Shown: positions 52,096-60,896 of the stretch, piece after piece
Layout of the letters: the number at the start of each line of letters is the position of its first letter
How positions within the stretch are numbered: position 1 is the stretch's first letter
Assembly (NCBI GenBank): GCA_018266915.1
Contig: JAFDZM010000100.1
Span: 1 to 64,000, forward strand
DNA: 64,000 bases
Direction: 5' to 3'
Source of the DNA: Bacteroidota bacterium
GTDB taxonomy: Bacteria > Bacteroidota > Bacteroidia > Sphingobacteriales > Sphingobacteriaceae
Position numbers and translations under genes: made by a program
Notes under the pieces: model-generated
Database searches by the model: none
The model's input: only the letters and a program-made list of their open reading frames with translations
What the model was told of the DNA's origin: nothing

Positions 52096-54591
52096 CTATC
52101 TGCTGCCACCACCGGTACCGCCTTGCTGCTGATTCTGGTCCCCTTGTTTCAGGTCGTCGTTGTTGATGCCTTTATTTTTAGGCTGGTTGAACGACATTTT
52201 ACCAAAACTATAGCTAAATGTAATGCCGAATGAACGGAAAGGTATCACGTTGGTACTTGTCTGGGTAAGTGACGGACTGCTGATGTGGCTGTCGAAATGC
52301 TTATCGTTGGCAAAAGGCTGTATCACATTCAAACCAACCGACATTTTCTTTTGCATAAACTGCTTACGGACGCCAATCCCATAGAGGGCGAATGCCGGGT
52401 TGGTACCCTGGATGGTCCTGCGGGAAGACCCTCCGAAACCAAACACCTCTGCCAGGTAGTTATTCGGTAAGGTTAGCGAGCCCCTTAGGAAGCCATTGTA
52501 CATCACATAAGTACCATTTTGGGTTTTATCAGTAATAAATACGCCTGATGGGTCCGGTTTGTAGGTATAAAGGTTGATGTTACCACTGATGGTCAATATT
52601 TTGAAAGGTGTAATGCTGCCAAAAAATGTACCGCCTATCGAATTGTTATTACCAATATTCTCGTAACGGGTAAGTGTACCACCTTCAGACTTACCATTTA
52701 CAATTACCGGTATGGTGTCTGCAATGCCTTCGATCAAATTATTGGTGTGCTTGTAGTAACCACCAATAGTGATCGACGAAGAGCCAAAGAACGCATTGTA
52801 ATCCAATTCATAAGTGTTGGATATTTCTGCATTCAGATTAGGATTACCCACGGTTTGGTTCTGCGGGGAGCTGGTATTGGTAAACGGGTTCAGGTACTGC
52901 AGGCTTGGCCTCGATATACGTTTTGAGTAAACCAGCTTCAACGTATTGTTACCCCCTAATCCCTTTTGCAATGTAAGGCTTGGAATAAAAGTGTTATAAT
53001 TCTGGCTGAACGGTTGCAGGTCCTGCGATTCATTAACCGGATCGCCATGGATATTGGTGTTCTCATCCCTTACGCCCGCCAGTATCGACCATTTTTGAGG
53101 CAGGGTGAAAGTAAACACGGTATACCCGGCATAAACATCCTGGTTGTATTTGTAAATATTTGAAAGCTCCGTATCGAATATCTCGCTTGAACCATTGAGG
53201 TCATAGTAATCGGAAACGCTGTTGATCCTCCTGATAATGCTCTTTGCACCGGCTTCTAACTTAACCACTTTGCTTACCGGCAAGGTATAATCCAGTTGAA
53301 AAGTATATTCATTATTGGTGCTGTTGATATCATTCTGCAGGCTGTTGAATGCTGCTGTATAAATATTGGTGTAATTATTTATACCTGAACCACGGCTCCA
53401 TTGAGTTGAAAAATCTAGTTCGTGACCGTTCTCATTAAACTTATGGGTGTAATCCAGGTTCCAGTCGAAGTTGCTGAATGCGTTTTTACCGTTTGAGGTA
53501 TATGAATAAGGAACGGCTGCAATCGTATTCGAACTGCCGTCTGTAAGGAATTGAAAATGCATGAGCCTGAACGTAGTATTAATGCTGTTAAAAGCATTGA
53601 AGTCATACCCCGCGCTTACCGAGCTAAAAATAGCATGACGCGATACCCGGCTGGTGCCTTTTGTTGAGCTGGTAGTGTTACCGGTGTCGCTGTGAATAAC
53701 TTGCTCAAGATCAGAAGTGCTGGTTTGCGGCCAGCTCGCAAATCCACCCAAATTTGCCGAGGCGTGGAAACGGCCCTGGTTGTAGTTCAGGTTCATGTTG
53801 CCATTGTTCTGACGGGTACCTACGCCACCATTAATTGATCCGCTGAATCCGGAAACATTCTTTTGCTTGGTAATGATATTGATGATACCTGCCGAGCCTT
53901 CCGCATCGTATTTAGCAGATGGGGAAGTGATCACCTCGATATTTTTAATCTGATCAGCAGGGATCGAGCGCAACACATCTGAAAGGTTAGCGGCTGAAGC
54001 GCCGGTAGTTTTACCATTGATCAATATCTTCACATTCTGGTCGCCACGAACAGATACGTTACCATTCATGTCAACCGACACCATCGGCACCTTGCCCAAA
54101 ACATCAGTAGCCGTACCACCCGATGCGGTGATATCTTTCTCCACGTTGTAAACTATCTTATCGATCTTATTCTCAACCAATGCTGCCTGACCTACAACGG
54201 ATACTTCCTTCAGTGTTTTTTGACCTGGTGCTAAGCTAATCACCCCAAGATGCTTATCAGGTTTTGATGGACTGGTAACCACCGGAGTAATGGTTTTTGC
54301 CGGATAGCCCAAAAAGCTAACGGTAATTTTATAACTGCCTGTACGGATGTTTTCTATTTTAAAATTACCTTTTTCGTCTGTTACGACCCCATTAATAGGA
54401 GCTTGCCCATCTGAGGTATATAAAGCAACAGTTGCGTAATCAATTGGTTTTTTAGTGATTGAATCGATCACCGTCCCTGAGATATGACCGGTTATCCCAG
54501 GTGCAGCCCCCGGAGGAGGGCCCTGGAAATTTTGCGCTTTTACACCAAGCGCTAAAGTGAAAATTGAAAATATAGTAAGGATGTATTTCAT
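52096..54591 (-). CDS. outer-membrane beta-barrel protein (TonB-receptor-like)
   Basis: 831 residues with a signal peptide (about 1-19, ALGVKAQ). A short Pro/Gly-rich linker precedes a carboxypeptidase-like domain (about 33-125). The plug (about 140-235) contains DVLGKVPMVSVDMNGNVSV and IKNIEVITSPSAKYDAEGS, motifs of the Bacteroidota barrel family that includes TonB-dependent receptors. The remainder is barrel. The C-terminus is an unusual Gln/Gly tail (QNQQQGGTGGGSR). It is 36 percent-like in layout to nothing I can measure here, but its domain order equals that of the gene at 54789. Substrate unknown. Confidence 0.86.
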   Translation of the reverse strand: MKYILTIFSIFTLALGVKAQNFQGPPPGAAPGITGHISGTVIDSITKKPIDYATVALYTSDGQAPINGVVTDEKGNFKIENIRTGSYKITVSFLGYPAKTITPVVTSPSKPDKHLGVISLAPGQKTLKEVSVVGQAALVENKIDKIVYNVEKDITASGGTATDVLGKVPMVSVDMNGNVSVRGDQNVKILINGKTTGASAANLSDVLRSIPADQIKNIEVITSPSAKYDAEGSAGIINIITKQKNVSGFSGSINGGVGTRQNNGNMNLNYNQGRFHASANLGGFASWPQTSTSDLEQVIHSDTGNTTSSTKGTSRVSRHAIFSSVSAGYDFNAFNSINTTFRLMHFQFLTDGSSNTIAAVPYSYTSNGKNAFSNFDWNLDYTHKFNENGHELDFSTQWSRGSGINNYTNIYTAAFNSLQNDINSTNNEYTFQLDYTLPVSKVVKLEAGAKSIIRRINSVSDYYDLNGSSEIFDTELSNIYKYNQDVYAGYTVFTFTLPQKWSILAGVRDENTNIHGDPVNESQDLQPFSQNYNTFIPSLTLQKGLGGNNTLKLVYSKRISRPSLQYLNPFTNTSSPQNQTVGNPNLNAEISNTYELDYNAFFGSSSITIGGYYKHTNNLIEGIADTIPVIVNGKSEGGTLTRYENIGNNNSIGGTFFGSITPFKILTISGNINLYTYKPDPSGVFITDKTQNGTYVMYNGFLRGSLTLPNNYLAEVFGFGGSSRRTIQGTNPAFALYGIGVRKQFMQKKMSVGLNVIQPFANDKHFDSHISSPSLTQTSTNVIPFRSFGITFSYSFGKMSFNQPKNKGINNDDLKQGDQNQQQGGTGGGSR

Positions 54592-54705
54592 AACTGTCTA
54601 CTGCTTATTTTGCGCAAAACAAAGCATTATTCCTTTTTTAAAACAGGATAATAGACGTAGGTATAGATATTGTCGACGAGGGTGGGGATTTGGACGATTA
54701 AACTA

Positions 54706-54778
54706 AGTGGCAGCAGCAGTGGCAGTTTGCAGTGAGCGTCGGAATAACACCCTTAAACTGCCACTACCAACTGCCACT
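54706..54778. repeat. nested inverted repeat between the tandem barrel genes
   Basis: AGTGGCAGTTT (54718-54728) pairs with AAACTGCCACT (54755-54765). Outside it AGTGGCAG (54706-54713) pairs with CTGCCACT (54771-54778). It lies at the 3' side of the upstream leftward gene and may terminate it. Confidence 0.7.
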
Positions 54779-54788
54779 ACTTCTTCCC

Positions 54789-57236
54789 CTAATGCGCCCT
54801 GCTTTGCTCACTATCAGCCCCACCGGTTTCGCGTTTTTGAGGGTTATTGGTTAATTTTCCAAAACTATAGGTAAATGCCAATGTAGCTACGCGGGTATCC
54901 AGAAAATTATGGAAACTGGCTGTGGCATTCTGGATATTGGTAATAGTTCCGCTTGGTGCAAATGAGTGCAGAATGTCGCGTACGTTTAGTTTGATAGAGC
55001 CTTTGTTGTTCAGGATCTTTTTCTGAATAGCGGCATTCAGCATTCCTTTTGGTAGAAGAATAAACTGTCCGTAAGTACCACCGTTGTCATAAAAGCCGCT
55101 TATTTCGCCGCTCCAGCCATGCGAGAAGGTGAACTGGTTATTGCCGTTGAAAGCAATGGTATATTTCGACTGGTCAAGATATCCGGTATAAAACGCCCCC
55201 TGGTAAGTATTCTTATACACTTCGCCATATAGATTAACCGACCACCATTTGGCAGGCTGGAAATTGCTGCTGACAGAGAGGTCAAGCTGTTTCTGTTGAC
55301 CTATATTACCCTGGGTACTGATGAAAATACTGCTGTCCCTGTGAATGGTTTCGCCTTGTACATCGGCTGTGCGGTTATAGGCAAATGCAACCGTAAGCAG
55401 GCTCCGGTAGCTATAAGCTAATTTGTAATTATCTGTAAACTGCGGTTTCAGGAAAGGGTTGCCTGAGAAGCGGGTGTAATTATCCACAAAAAAAGTGAAC
55501 GGGTTTAAGCTGCCATAATTGGGCCTGCCTATGCGGCGACCGTATGAAAGCACCAGCACATTGTGGCCCGCTGTATCAAGATTATAAGACACATAAGCAG
55601 TAGGGAATAGGTTAACATAGTGATTGGCAAAAGAGGAGTCCGCCCGTTCGGCATTGCCTAACTGGTGACCAATGCCATTGGTGTTTTCTGCACGTAAGCC
55701 TGTTTGTATGGAGATGCGCCCGAAATTTTTGTTAAAGTTAATATAGGCGGCATTGATATTTTCCTTGTATAAAAAACGGTTGGTCTGGTTATAATCAACG
55801 CTGCTCACTCCATCAACAACATCAAAGTAATTGGCCGCATTATCCGTATTCACGTAGCTGCTTTTTACACCGGCTTCAAGCTTTGCTTTGCCTTTTAAGG
55901 GATGAGTATAATCAACTTTGCCCGAGTAGATATTAATGACCGAGGGTAGATTATCGGTCAATGTGGTTGAATTTGTTAAAGTGTTATCGGGTAAATAGGT
56001 GTCGTTTACAAACATTTGGTTACTGCCGGATACATCATGGATATAGTCCAGGTCAAAGGTCAGTTGCCGCCCTGTGCTGTCAAACTTATGGGTATAATTT
56101 AAGTTGATACCGTTGCTGTGGAATTTGCCCTTTGACGTATTGGTTGTAGTGATGGTTGAGTCGAGGCCGCCACCCACATTGTATAATTTGCTGAATACAG
56201 GGCTGCTATCGTGATTATTAGAAATGTCGCCGGTATAAACAATACCCCAGGTAGTTTTTGGCGACGCATAAAAATCCAGACCAGCCTTGATATCAGTATT
56301 ATGGTACGTGGGCCTGAAGTAAGATATATCTTTCAATGATGAAGTGATATTGCCATTTGCATCCAGGTAATTACGATCTATTTCGAGTCTCCGGTAGTCT
56401 CGTTCACCATTGTAAGAAACATTTGCAAACAGGTTTACCTTGTCTACACGGTAATTCATATTAATACTCTCGTTGGTACGGTTATAATAGGCCGCCTCGT
56501 AATTGGCCGAAATATTGCCATTAAATCCCCGGATGGTATTCTTTTTGGTTTTGATATTAATCACTCCCGCATTTCCCGCAGCATCATATTTAGCCGGGGG
56601 ATTGTCCATCAGTTCTATCTGGTCCAGCGCTGTAGATGGCAAAGACTTCAGGTAAGTAGCCAGGTTTTGCGCCGAAAGATAAGTGGGCTTATCATCGATC
56701 ATCACCAGTACCCCGCTTTTACCTTTAAAGGTGATATTGCCATCCGCATCTACCTGAACGCCGGGCGTTTTTTCGAGAACTTCCAAAGCGTTGGCACCCG
56801 CGTTCGAGACCAATGCATTAACGTTCACTACCGTGCGGTCTATCTTTTGCTGCACATACGAGCGCTGAGCAGTTACGCCTACTCCGCTTAATGTTTTCCC
56901 GGTTGATGACAAAGCAATTGCCGGTAACGCCACAGCTTTTTGTCCGCTGACAGCAATGTTACCACTGGTATAATTTTTATAACCGATATAAGTGACTTTA
57001 ATGATATAGGTATTGTCGTTTACGTTTTGAAAAGCAAAGCTGCCGTCAGGATTTGCGAGTTGGTTGCTCACCACCGATGAGTCTTTTGCAACGAGCAGAA
57101 TCACTGTTGCGCCATCGAGTGGCTTCTTAGCGTCGTCGACAATAGAACCGGAAATTTTACCGGTGCTTTGTGCATCGGCAAAATTGCAAAGTAACAGCGT
57201 AAATAAGGTTAAAAGTAGTAGTAGTTTTAATTTCAT
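54789..57236 (-). CDS. outer-membrane beta-barrel protein (TonB-receptor-like)
   Basis: 815 residues from the ATG at 57236. The frame reaches 57260, but the signal peptide (KLKLLLLLTLFTLLLCNFADAQ) starts at the inner Met. A carboxypeptidase-like domain (about 25-105) is followed by a plug (about 115-230) with EVLEKTPGVQVDADGNITF and IELMDNPPAKYDAAGNAG, then the barrel. The domain order and the plug motifs match the gene at 52096, suggesting an old tandem duplication, although the two sequences differ widely. It is divergent from the alkylation repair gene. Transported substrate unknown. Confidence 0.86.
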   Translation of the reverse strand: MKLKLLLLLTLFTLLLCNFADAQSTGKISGSIVDDAKKPLDGATVILLVAKDSSVVSNQLANPDGSFAFQNVNDNTYIIKVTYIGYKNYTSGNIAVSGQKAVALPAIALSSTGKTLSGVGVTAQRSYVQQKIDRTVVNVNALVSNAGANALEVLEKTPGVQVDADGNITFKGKSGVLVMIDDKPTYLSAQNLATYLKSLPSTALDQIELMDNPPAKYDAAGNAGVINIKTKKNTIRGFNGNISANYEAAYYNRTNESINMNYRVDKVNLFANVSYNGERDYRRLEIDRNYLDANGNITSSLKDISYFRPTYHNTDIKAGLDFYASPKTTWGIVYTGDISNNHDSSPVFSKLYNVGGGLDSTITTTNTSKGKFHSNGINLNYTHKFDSTGRQLTFDLDYIHDVSGSNQMFVNDTYLPDNTLTNSTTLTDNLPSVINIYSGKVDYTHPLKGKAKLEAGVKSSYVNTDNAANYFDVVDGVSSVDYNQTNRFLYKENINAAYINFNKNFGRISIQTGLRAENTNGIGHQLGNAERADSSFANHYVNLFPTAYVSYNLDTAGHNVLVLSYGRRIGRPNYGSLNPFTFFVDNYTRFSGNPFLKPQFTDNYKLAYSYRSLLTVAFAYNRTADVQGETIHRDSSIFISTQGNIGQQKQLDLSVSSNFQPAKWWSVNLYGEVYKNTYQGAFYTGYLDQSKYTIAFNGNNQFTFSHGWSGEISGFYDNGGTYGQFILLPKGMLNAAIQKKILNNKGSIKLNVRDILHSFAPSGTITNIQNATASFHNFLDTRVATLAFTYSFGKLTNNPQKRETGGADSEQSRAH

Positions 57237-57327
57237 GGCTATAAGACAGCCATACGGCACATACCGTTACAGTAAATTTGTAATTTAACATTTAACTTAG
57301 AGTGATCAAACGCAATCAATCTATTAT

Positions 57328-57993
57328 ATGACTGTCAACGAAGTGCTTACAAAGCTCGAATCACTCGGCAACGAAAAAGTGCGCCAACACAACATCAAGT
57401 TCGGGGCCGGCGACAACCAATTTGGCGTGAAGATGGGCGATATCCGGGCAATAAGCCAGAAAATTAAAACGGATCACGAGCTCGCTTTAGCCTTATGGGA
57501 AACCGGCAATATTGAAGCAAGATTTTTGGCGACGCTGATCATTGTTCCCAAACGCTTGTCCACAACTGAATTAGAGAAAATGGTACGCTCTGAACGCTTC
57601 TCCCAGGTGATTGACTGGCTATACAGCTATGTGATAAAAGAACATGCAGACAAAGAACAATTGCGCCAGCAATGGCTATACTCCGATGATGTAATGTGCG
57701 CCCGCTTAGGCTGGAGCCTCACGAGCGGAAAAGTAGCACGAAGTCCTGAAGGGCTGGACATTCCTGCATTACTTGATTGTATAGAATCCGAAATGCCAAC
57801 CGCTCCACCAGAAGTTCAATGGACAATGAACTCCACCCTGGCACAAATAGGAATAACCAAGCCTGAATACCGCCAGCGTGCCCTTGATATAGGTGAGCGA
57901 TTGGGTATATACCGTGATTATCCCGTATCAAAAGGTTGTACTTCGCCCTTTGCACCGATATGGATTAATGAGATGGTGAGGAGGCAAGGGTGA
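57328..57993 (+). CDS. DNA alkylation repair protein (HEAT-like, AlkD-related)
   Basis: 221 residues, all-helical HEAT-like repeats typical of the DNA alkylation repair family. The N-terminal FGAGDNQFGVKMGDIRAISQKI and the central WETGNIEARFLATLIIVPKR are family segments. The C-terminus YPVSKGCTSPFAPIWINEMV is also characteristic. AlkD-type members excise alkylated purines. Whether this one is catalytic is not certain from sequence, as the conserved Trp and Asp positions need an alignment. It is a single gene, divergent from the barrel gene, followed by a hairpin repeat. Confidence 0.9.
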   Translation: MTVNEVLTKLESLGNEKVRQHNIKFGAGDNQFGVKMGDIRAISQKIKTDHELALALWETGNIEARFLATLIIVPKRLSTTELEKMVRSERFSQVIDWLYSYVIKEHADKEQLRQQWLYSDDVMCARLGWSLTSGKVARSPEGLDIPALLDCIESEMPTAPPEVQWTMNSTLAQIGITKPEYRQRALDIGERLGIYRDYPVSKGCTSPFAPIWINEMVRRQG

Positions 57994-58005
57994 GGGGAGG
58001 AAGTC

Positions 58006-58032
58006 GGAAGCCTGATGTCTGAAGTCAGAAGT
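58006..58032. repeat. degenerate AAGTCTGAAGTC-type repeat
   Basis: AAGTCGGAAGCC, TGATGTCTGAAGTC and AGAAG follow one another after the alkylation repair stop. It is the same kind of sequence as 52034-52095 and leads directly into the three-hairpin repeat. Confidence 0.55.
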
Positions 58033-58038
58033 TTTTTC

Positions 58039-58134
58039 GCCATCGTTGGTGTTGTCACCAACGATCTATGACTATCAACCGAAACGGTTAATTATTAAGC
58101 TAGTGCTTGTTGGTGACAACACCAACAAGGGCAG
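58039..58134 (+). repeat. three-hairpin dispersed repeat, copy 2
   Basis: Hairpin 1: ATCGTTGGTG-TTGT-CACCAACGAT (58042-58065), identical to copy 1. Middle: AACCG-aaa-CGGTT (58077-58089), different sequence but still self-paired. Hairpin 3: CTTGTTGGTG-acaa-CACCAACAAG (58106-58129). It sits between convergent genes, where it could end transcription both ways. Confidence 0.9.
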
Positions 58135-58170
58135 GGAGCAATTTTGACAAAACTCAAATATAAACACTTG

Positions 58171-58752
58171 TCAATCATCCAACCCCTTGCCGCTCAAAAT
58201 CAATGGTATAGCCTTTTCAACCCGTTCTTCGCGGGTTTTGGCTAATTTGGCTTTCGAGAAATAAAACAGGTAGTTTCTTTGCCTTCCGGGTGTTAAGGCT
58301 TCAAAAGCTGATTTCAGTATGGCGCTGCCATCCAGTTTGGTTTGAAATTCTTCAGGAACAGCGAAGTCTTTAGTCTTTTTCAACTCGACTTTTAAACCCG
58401 CTTTTTCTACATCGATGGCGTTGTATATATAATCTTTAAGGATTGGCTCCAACTTTACGATTTCCTTAACCGAAGTAAACCGTATCTGCCGTGGCGACTG
58501 CACATTCTCCGTTTGCTGGATCAGGATGCCTGCGGGATCATTTAGCAATGCGCCTTTAAAAAGCAGGAGCGCACAGTATTCCTTAAATCCGTGTATCAGC
58601 ACGATGTTGCTGTTATCCGGCAATGTATAGCAGGGCTGTCCCCACTTCAGTTCTTCGGTCAGTCCGCAATCCAGGCAGATTATCCGCAGTTTAGCATACT
58701 CTTCCTTCCACTCGCCGTCTTTGTCAAAAAACCAATCAACTTTAGGATTCAT
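58171..58752 (-). CDS. YdeI/OmpD-associated (DUF1801-type) family protein
   Basis: 193 residues, cytoplasmic. The N-terminal DUF1801-like part (about 10-115) has LTEELKWGQPCYTLPDNSNIVLIHGFKEYCALLLFKG split over 33-70. The C-terminal helical part contains FEALTPGRQRNYLFYFSKAK and TREERVEKAIPLILSGKG, the bacteriocin-protection (YdeI/OmdA) motif. Family function is poorly established. It lies at the end of the leftward set, 242 bases after the DUF4256 gene, with a G/C-rich repeat between them, so it is probably separately transcribed. Confidence 0.88.
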   Translation of the reverse strand: MNPKVDWFFDKDGEWKEEYAKLRIICLDCGLTEELKWGQPCYTLPDNSNIVLIHGFKEYCALLLFKGALLNDPAGILIQQTENVQSPRQIRFTSVKEIVKLEPILKDYIYNAIDVEKAGLKVELKKTKDFAVPEEFQTKLDGSAILKSAFEALTPGRQRNYLFYFSKAKLAKTREERVEKAIPLILSGKGLDD

Positions 58753-58849
58753 ACTATAGGCTTATGATAGAGTAAAATTAAAATTATTTGCCGATTAGCT
58801 GAATCGGCATCAAAATATAAACATCGGATAAATATACTTATTGATATAA

Positions 58850-58963
58850 ATTCCCTCCTTGGGGAGGGGTGCGGCTGAATGCGAATTGGCAGGGAGGGGT
58901 TTATCCGCGTGCAATGTAGCAGATACCCCTTCCTTCCCTTCCCCGAGGAAGGAATCGCACATG
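58850..58963 (-). repeat. dispersed G/C-rich repeat, copy 2
   Basis: Reverse-oriented relative of 16785-16899: TCCCTCCTTGGGGAGGGGTG, GGCAGGGAGGGGTTTATC and TTCCCCGAGGAAGGAAT occur in the same order as in copy 1 when read on the minus strand. Confidence 0.85.
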
Positions 58964-58994
58964 CCACCTTTTTTAATCTTCTATTACATCCAAA

Positions 58995-59552
58995 TCAAAC
59001 CCTTAACGAGCCACGAAAACCCCTGGCTGCATAATAAGACTCCGCACCGTTATGGTAAACAAAAACGGTATCGTAACGACGATCGCAGAAAATACCACCG
59101 CCAAGCTTCCTTATCCGTTCAGGGGTTTTTATCCAGCTTGATGTTTTCAGATCGAAATTGCCCAACTGCTGTAATTCCCGGTATTGGTCCTCGGTTAATA
59201 TCTCAATGCCTATTTCGTTTGCCAGATCGATAGCGCTGTTTTCGGGTTTATATTCTTTCCTGAAGTCAAGAGCTGCACGGTCATAACAAAGGCTTCGGCG
59301 TCCTTTTGGGCTCTCTGCGGAACAGTCATAAAAAACAAACTCGCCTTTTTCCTGCCCAACAACATCCGGTTCACCGCCCGTTCTTTCCATCTCATTCAGC
59401 GACCATAGTTTCTCCGGGGCAGCTTCGAGCTTTGCTTGCACTTTGCTCCATTCAATATATTTATGGCGATCCTTGTTTTTTTCGAAACGGGTCTTTAGTA
59501 GCTCAAGCAGTTCCGAAGATTCTTGTGACGATAAACTCTTTTTAGCGCTCAT
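58995..59552 (-). CDS. DUF4256 family protein
   Basis: 185 residues, cytoplasmic. It has the features of DUF4256: LLELLKTRFEKNKDRHKYI at the start, LWSLNEMERTGGEPDVVG in the middle, FVFYDCSAESPKGRRSLCYD, and the C-terminal FCDRRYDTVFVYHNGAESYY, ending YAARGFRGSLRV. No biochemical role is known to me. It follows the DoxX gene by 12 bases and is probably the last gene of the ArsR-SRPBCC-DoxX operon. Confidence 0.9.
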   Translation of the reverse strand: MSAKKSLSSQESSELLELLKTRFEKNKDRHKYIEWSKVQAKLEAAPEKLWSLNEMERTGGEPDVVGQEKGEFVFYDCSAESPKGRRSLCYDRAALDFRKEYKPENSAIDLANEIGIEILTEDQYRELQQLGNFDLKTSSWIKTPERIRKLGGGIFCDRRYDTVFVYHNGAESYYAARGFRGSLRV

Positions 59553-59564
59553 TTTTCAATTTAA

Positions 59565-59945
59565 TTAAGCCACGGAAATTTTTCTGCTGGTTGGTCTCAA
59601 ATACCACGATAGCACTGTAAAAACAGAAAATACAATGGGCGCAATTATTTGCGGATGAATATCATTGGCGGCAATGTGTGAAATTACTGCGCCGGTCATG
59701 GTAAAAAATAAACCGGCATAGGCCCATTCTTTAAGCAGTTTAAATCCCGGAACAAGTATGGCAATAATGCCCAGCATCTTCCAAATACCAATGATCGAAA
59801 TAAAATAAACAGGATACCCGAGCGGTTTAAAACCCTGTACCACGCCTTGTACCTGTAAAGCCTGGGCCAACCCGCCCGAAAAAAGGCAAAAGGATAATAT
59901 TCCTGTAATTATCCAATACCAAATGGTTTTGCTCTTATCTGTCAT
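59565..59945 (-). CDS. DoxX-like small membrane protein
   Basis: 126 residues with four membrane helices (about 9-28, 45-65, 72-92 and 98-118). FSGGLAQALQVQGVVQGF and LGYPVYFISIIGIWKMLGIIAILVPG are typical of the DoxX-like group that accompanies ArsR/SRPBCC genes. It is in the inner membrane and its function is unclear. It starts 32 bases after the SRPBCC gene and ends 12 before DUF4256, so it is operonic. It differs from the DoxX at 24123, which belongs to a different branch. Confidence 0.88.
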   Translation of the reverse strand: MTDKSKTIWYWIITGILSFCLFSGGLAQALQVQGVVQGFKPLGYPVYFISIIGIWKMLGIIAILVPGFKLLKEWAYAGLFFTMTGAVISHIAANDIHPQIIAPIVFSVFTVLSWYLRPTSRKISVA

Positions 59946-59977
59946 AATATATTGGTTTAATTGGTTGTTTATGTTGA

Positions 59978-60445
59978 TTATTTTAGTTTACTCATAACCT
60001 CCTCTAACCGGTTATGTGCCCAGTTAATGCCTTGTTTAAACGGCAGTTTCAACTGCTCGTCCCTTTGGGCAACCGTTTCAAATATAACGTGCATATTCAC
60101 CCTGCTGGTTTCATTAGTAACGGCTTCAAATTCACTCACTTCAAGCTGCACGCCAAACGGTACACCAGCCATCTCGAATGTACGCACGATCCTTTTGTTG
60201 GGACTAAATTCGTGTATTACGCCATCAGCTTTAAACACCACATTCCCTTTAGGGTCGCTGGTTTCAAATTGCCAGCCTCCAAACTTTTTTCCTTCAAACT
60301 TAAGCACTTTGGTTCCCATCCATTGCTCGATCAATTCAGGCTCGGTGAACGCTTTGAAAAGCAGTTCCAGCGGCAGATCAAACTCCCTGGTAATTAGCAA
60401 GTCGTGCTTCCCTTCTTCGGCATTAACTTTTGTTTTTAGTTCCAT
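59978..60445 (-). CDS. SRPBCC (AHSA1-type) domain protein
   Basis: 155 residues, one helix-grip (START-like) domain. DLLITREFDLPLELLFKAFTEPE and LIEQWMGTKVLKFEGKKFGGWQ are the AHSA1 signature, and the C-terminal helix includes QGINWAHNRLEEVMSKLK. These proteins bind hydrophobic ligands in a cavity and are often encoded beside ArsR regulators. It lies 101 bases after the ArsR gene, with an unusual tandem CACGAATT-type repeat in between, and 32 before DoxX. Confidence 0.93.
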   Translation of the reverse strand: MELKTKVNAEEGKHDLLITREFDLPLELLFKAFTEPELIEQWMGTKVLKFEGKKFGGWQFETSDPKGNVVFKADGVIHEFSPNKRIVRTFEMAGVPFGVQLEVSEFEAVTNETSRVNMHVIFETVAQRDEQLKLPFKQGINWAHNRLEEVMSKLK

Positions 60446-60464
60446 GGTTTTAATAATTTAATGG

Positions 60465-60545
60465 GCACGAATTGCACGAATTCTTTCTAATTTCACGAAT
60501 TTTTCCAAAGCCCTAATTCGTGTAATTCGCTGTAATTGGTGAATA
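60465..60545. repeat. CACGAATT-type inverted/direct repeat
   Basis: CACGAATT occurs three times in direct orientation (about 60467, 60475 and 60493), followed by the reverse form AATTCGTG and TAATTCGC further on. It lies within the ArsR-SRPBCC transcript. Confidence 0.65.
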
Positions 60546-60546
60546 A

Positions 60547-60876
60547 TTAGTGTTTATTTTGGTTTTTATAATTCTTCATAACACTCTCTAATTTGTTAAA
60601 GCGGGCATCCCACATCTGGCGGAATGGCTCGATAAAGTCGGCTACTTCTTTCATTTTTTTTGCATTTATATGGTAGTGGATCTCTCTGCCGCTTTGTTCC
60701 TGTTGCAGCAGTTCGCATTCTGTAAGGATCTGCAGGTGCTTTGAAACAGTCGGCCTGGCGGTATCAAAGTTTGCCGCAATTGCACCGGCTGTAAGTGATT
60801 GCGTGGCCACCAGCAGCAGTATGGCCCTGCGTGTTGGATCGGCTATGGCCTGGAATACATCTCGTCGTAAATTCAT
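60547..60876 (-). CDS. ArsR-family repressor
   Basis: 109 residues. A winged helix-turn-helix fills most of the protein (about 5-90), with FQAIADPTRRAILLLVAT, RPTVSKHLQILTECELL (the recognition helix) and a wing at REIHYHINAKK. No Cys is present in the usual metal-binding helix, so it belongs to the non-metal ArsR group found beside SRPBCC genes. It is first in the operon. Two 18-bp operators overlap its promoter, which indicates autorepression. Confidence 0.95.
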   Translation of the reverse strand: MNLRRDVFQAIADPTRRAILLLVATQSLTAGAIAANFDTARPTVSKHLQILTECELLQQEQSGREIHYHINAKKMKEVADFIEPFRQMWDARFNKLESVMKNYKNQNKH

Positions 60877-60878
60877 TA

Positions 60879-60896
60879 TGTAGCTATTTGGCTACA
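60879..60896. promoter_or_regulatory. ArsR operator, proximal
   Basis: TGTAGC-TATTTG-GCTACA, a perfect 6-bp inverted repeat. It overlaps the -7 box and the transcript start, three bases from the ArsR ATG. Confidence 0.85.
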
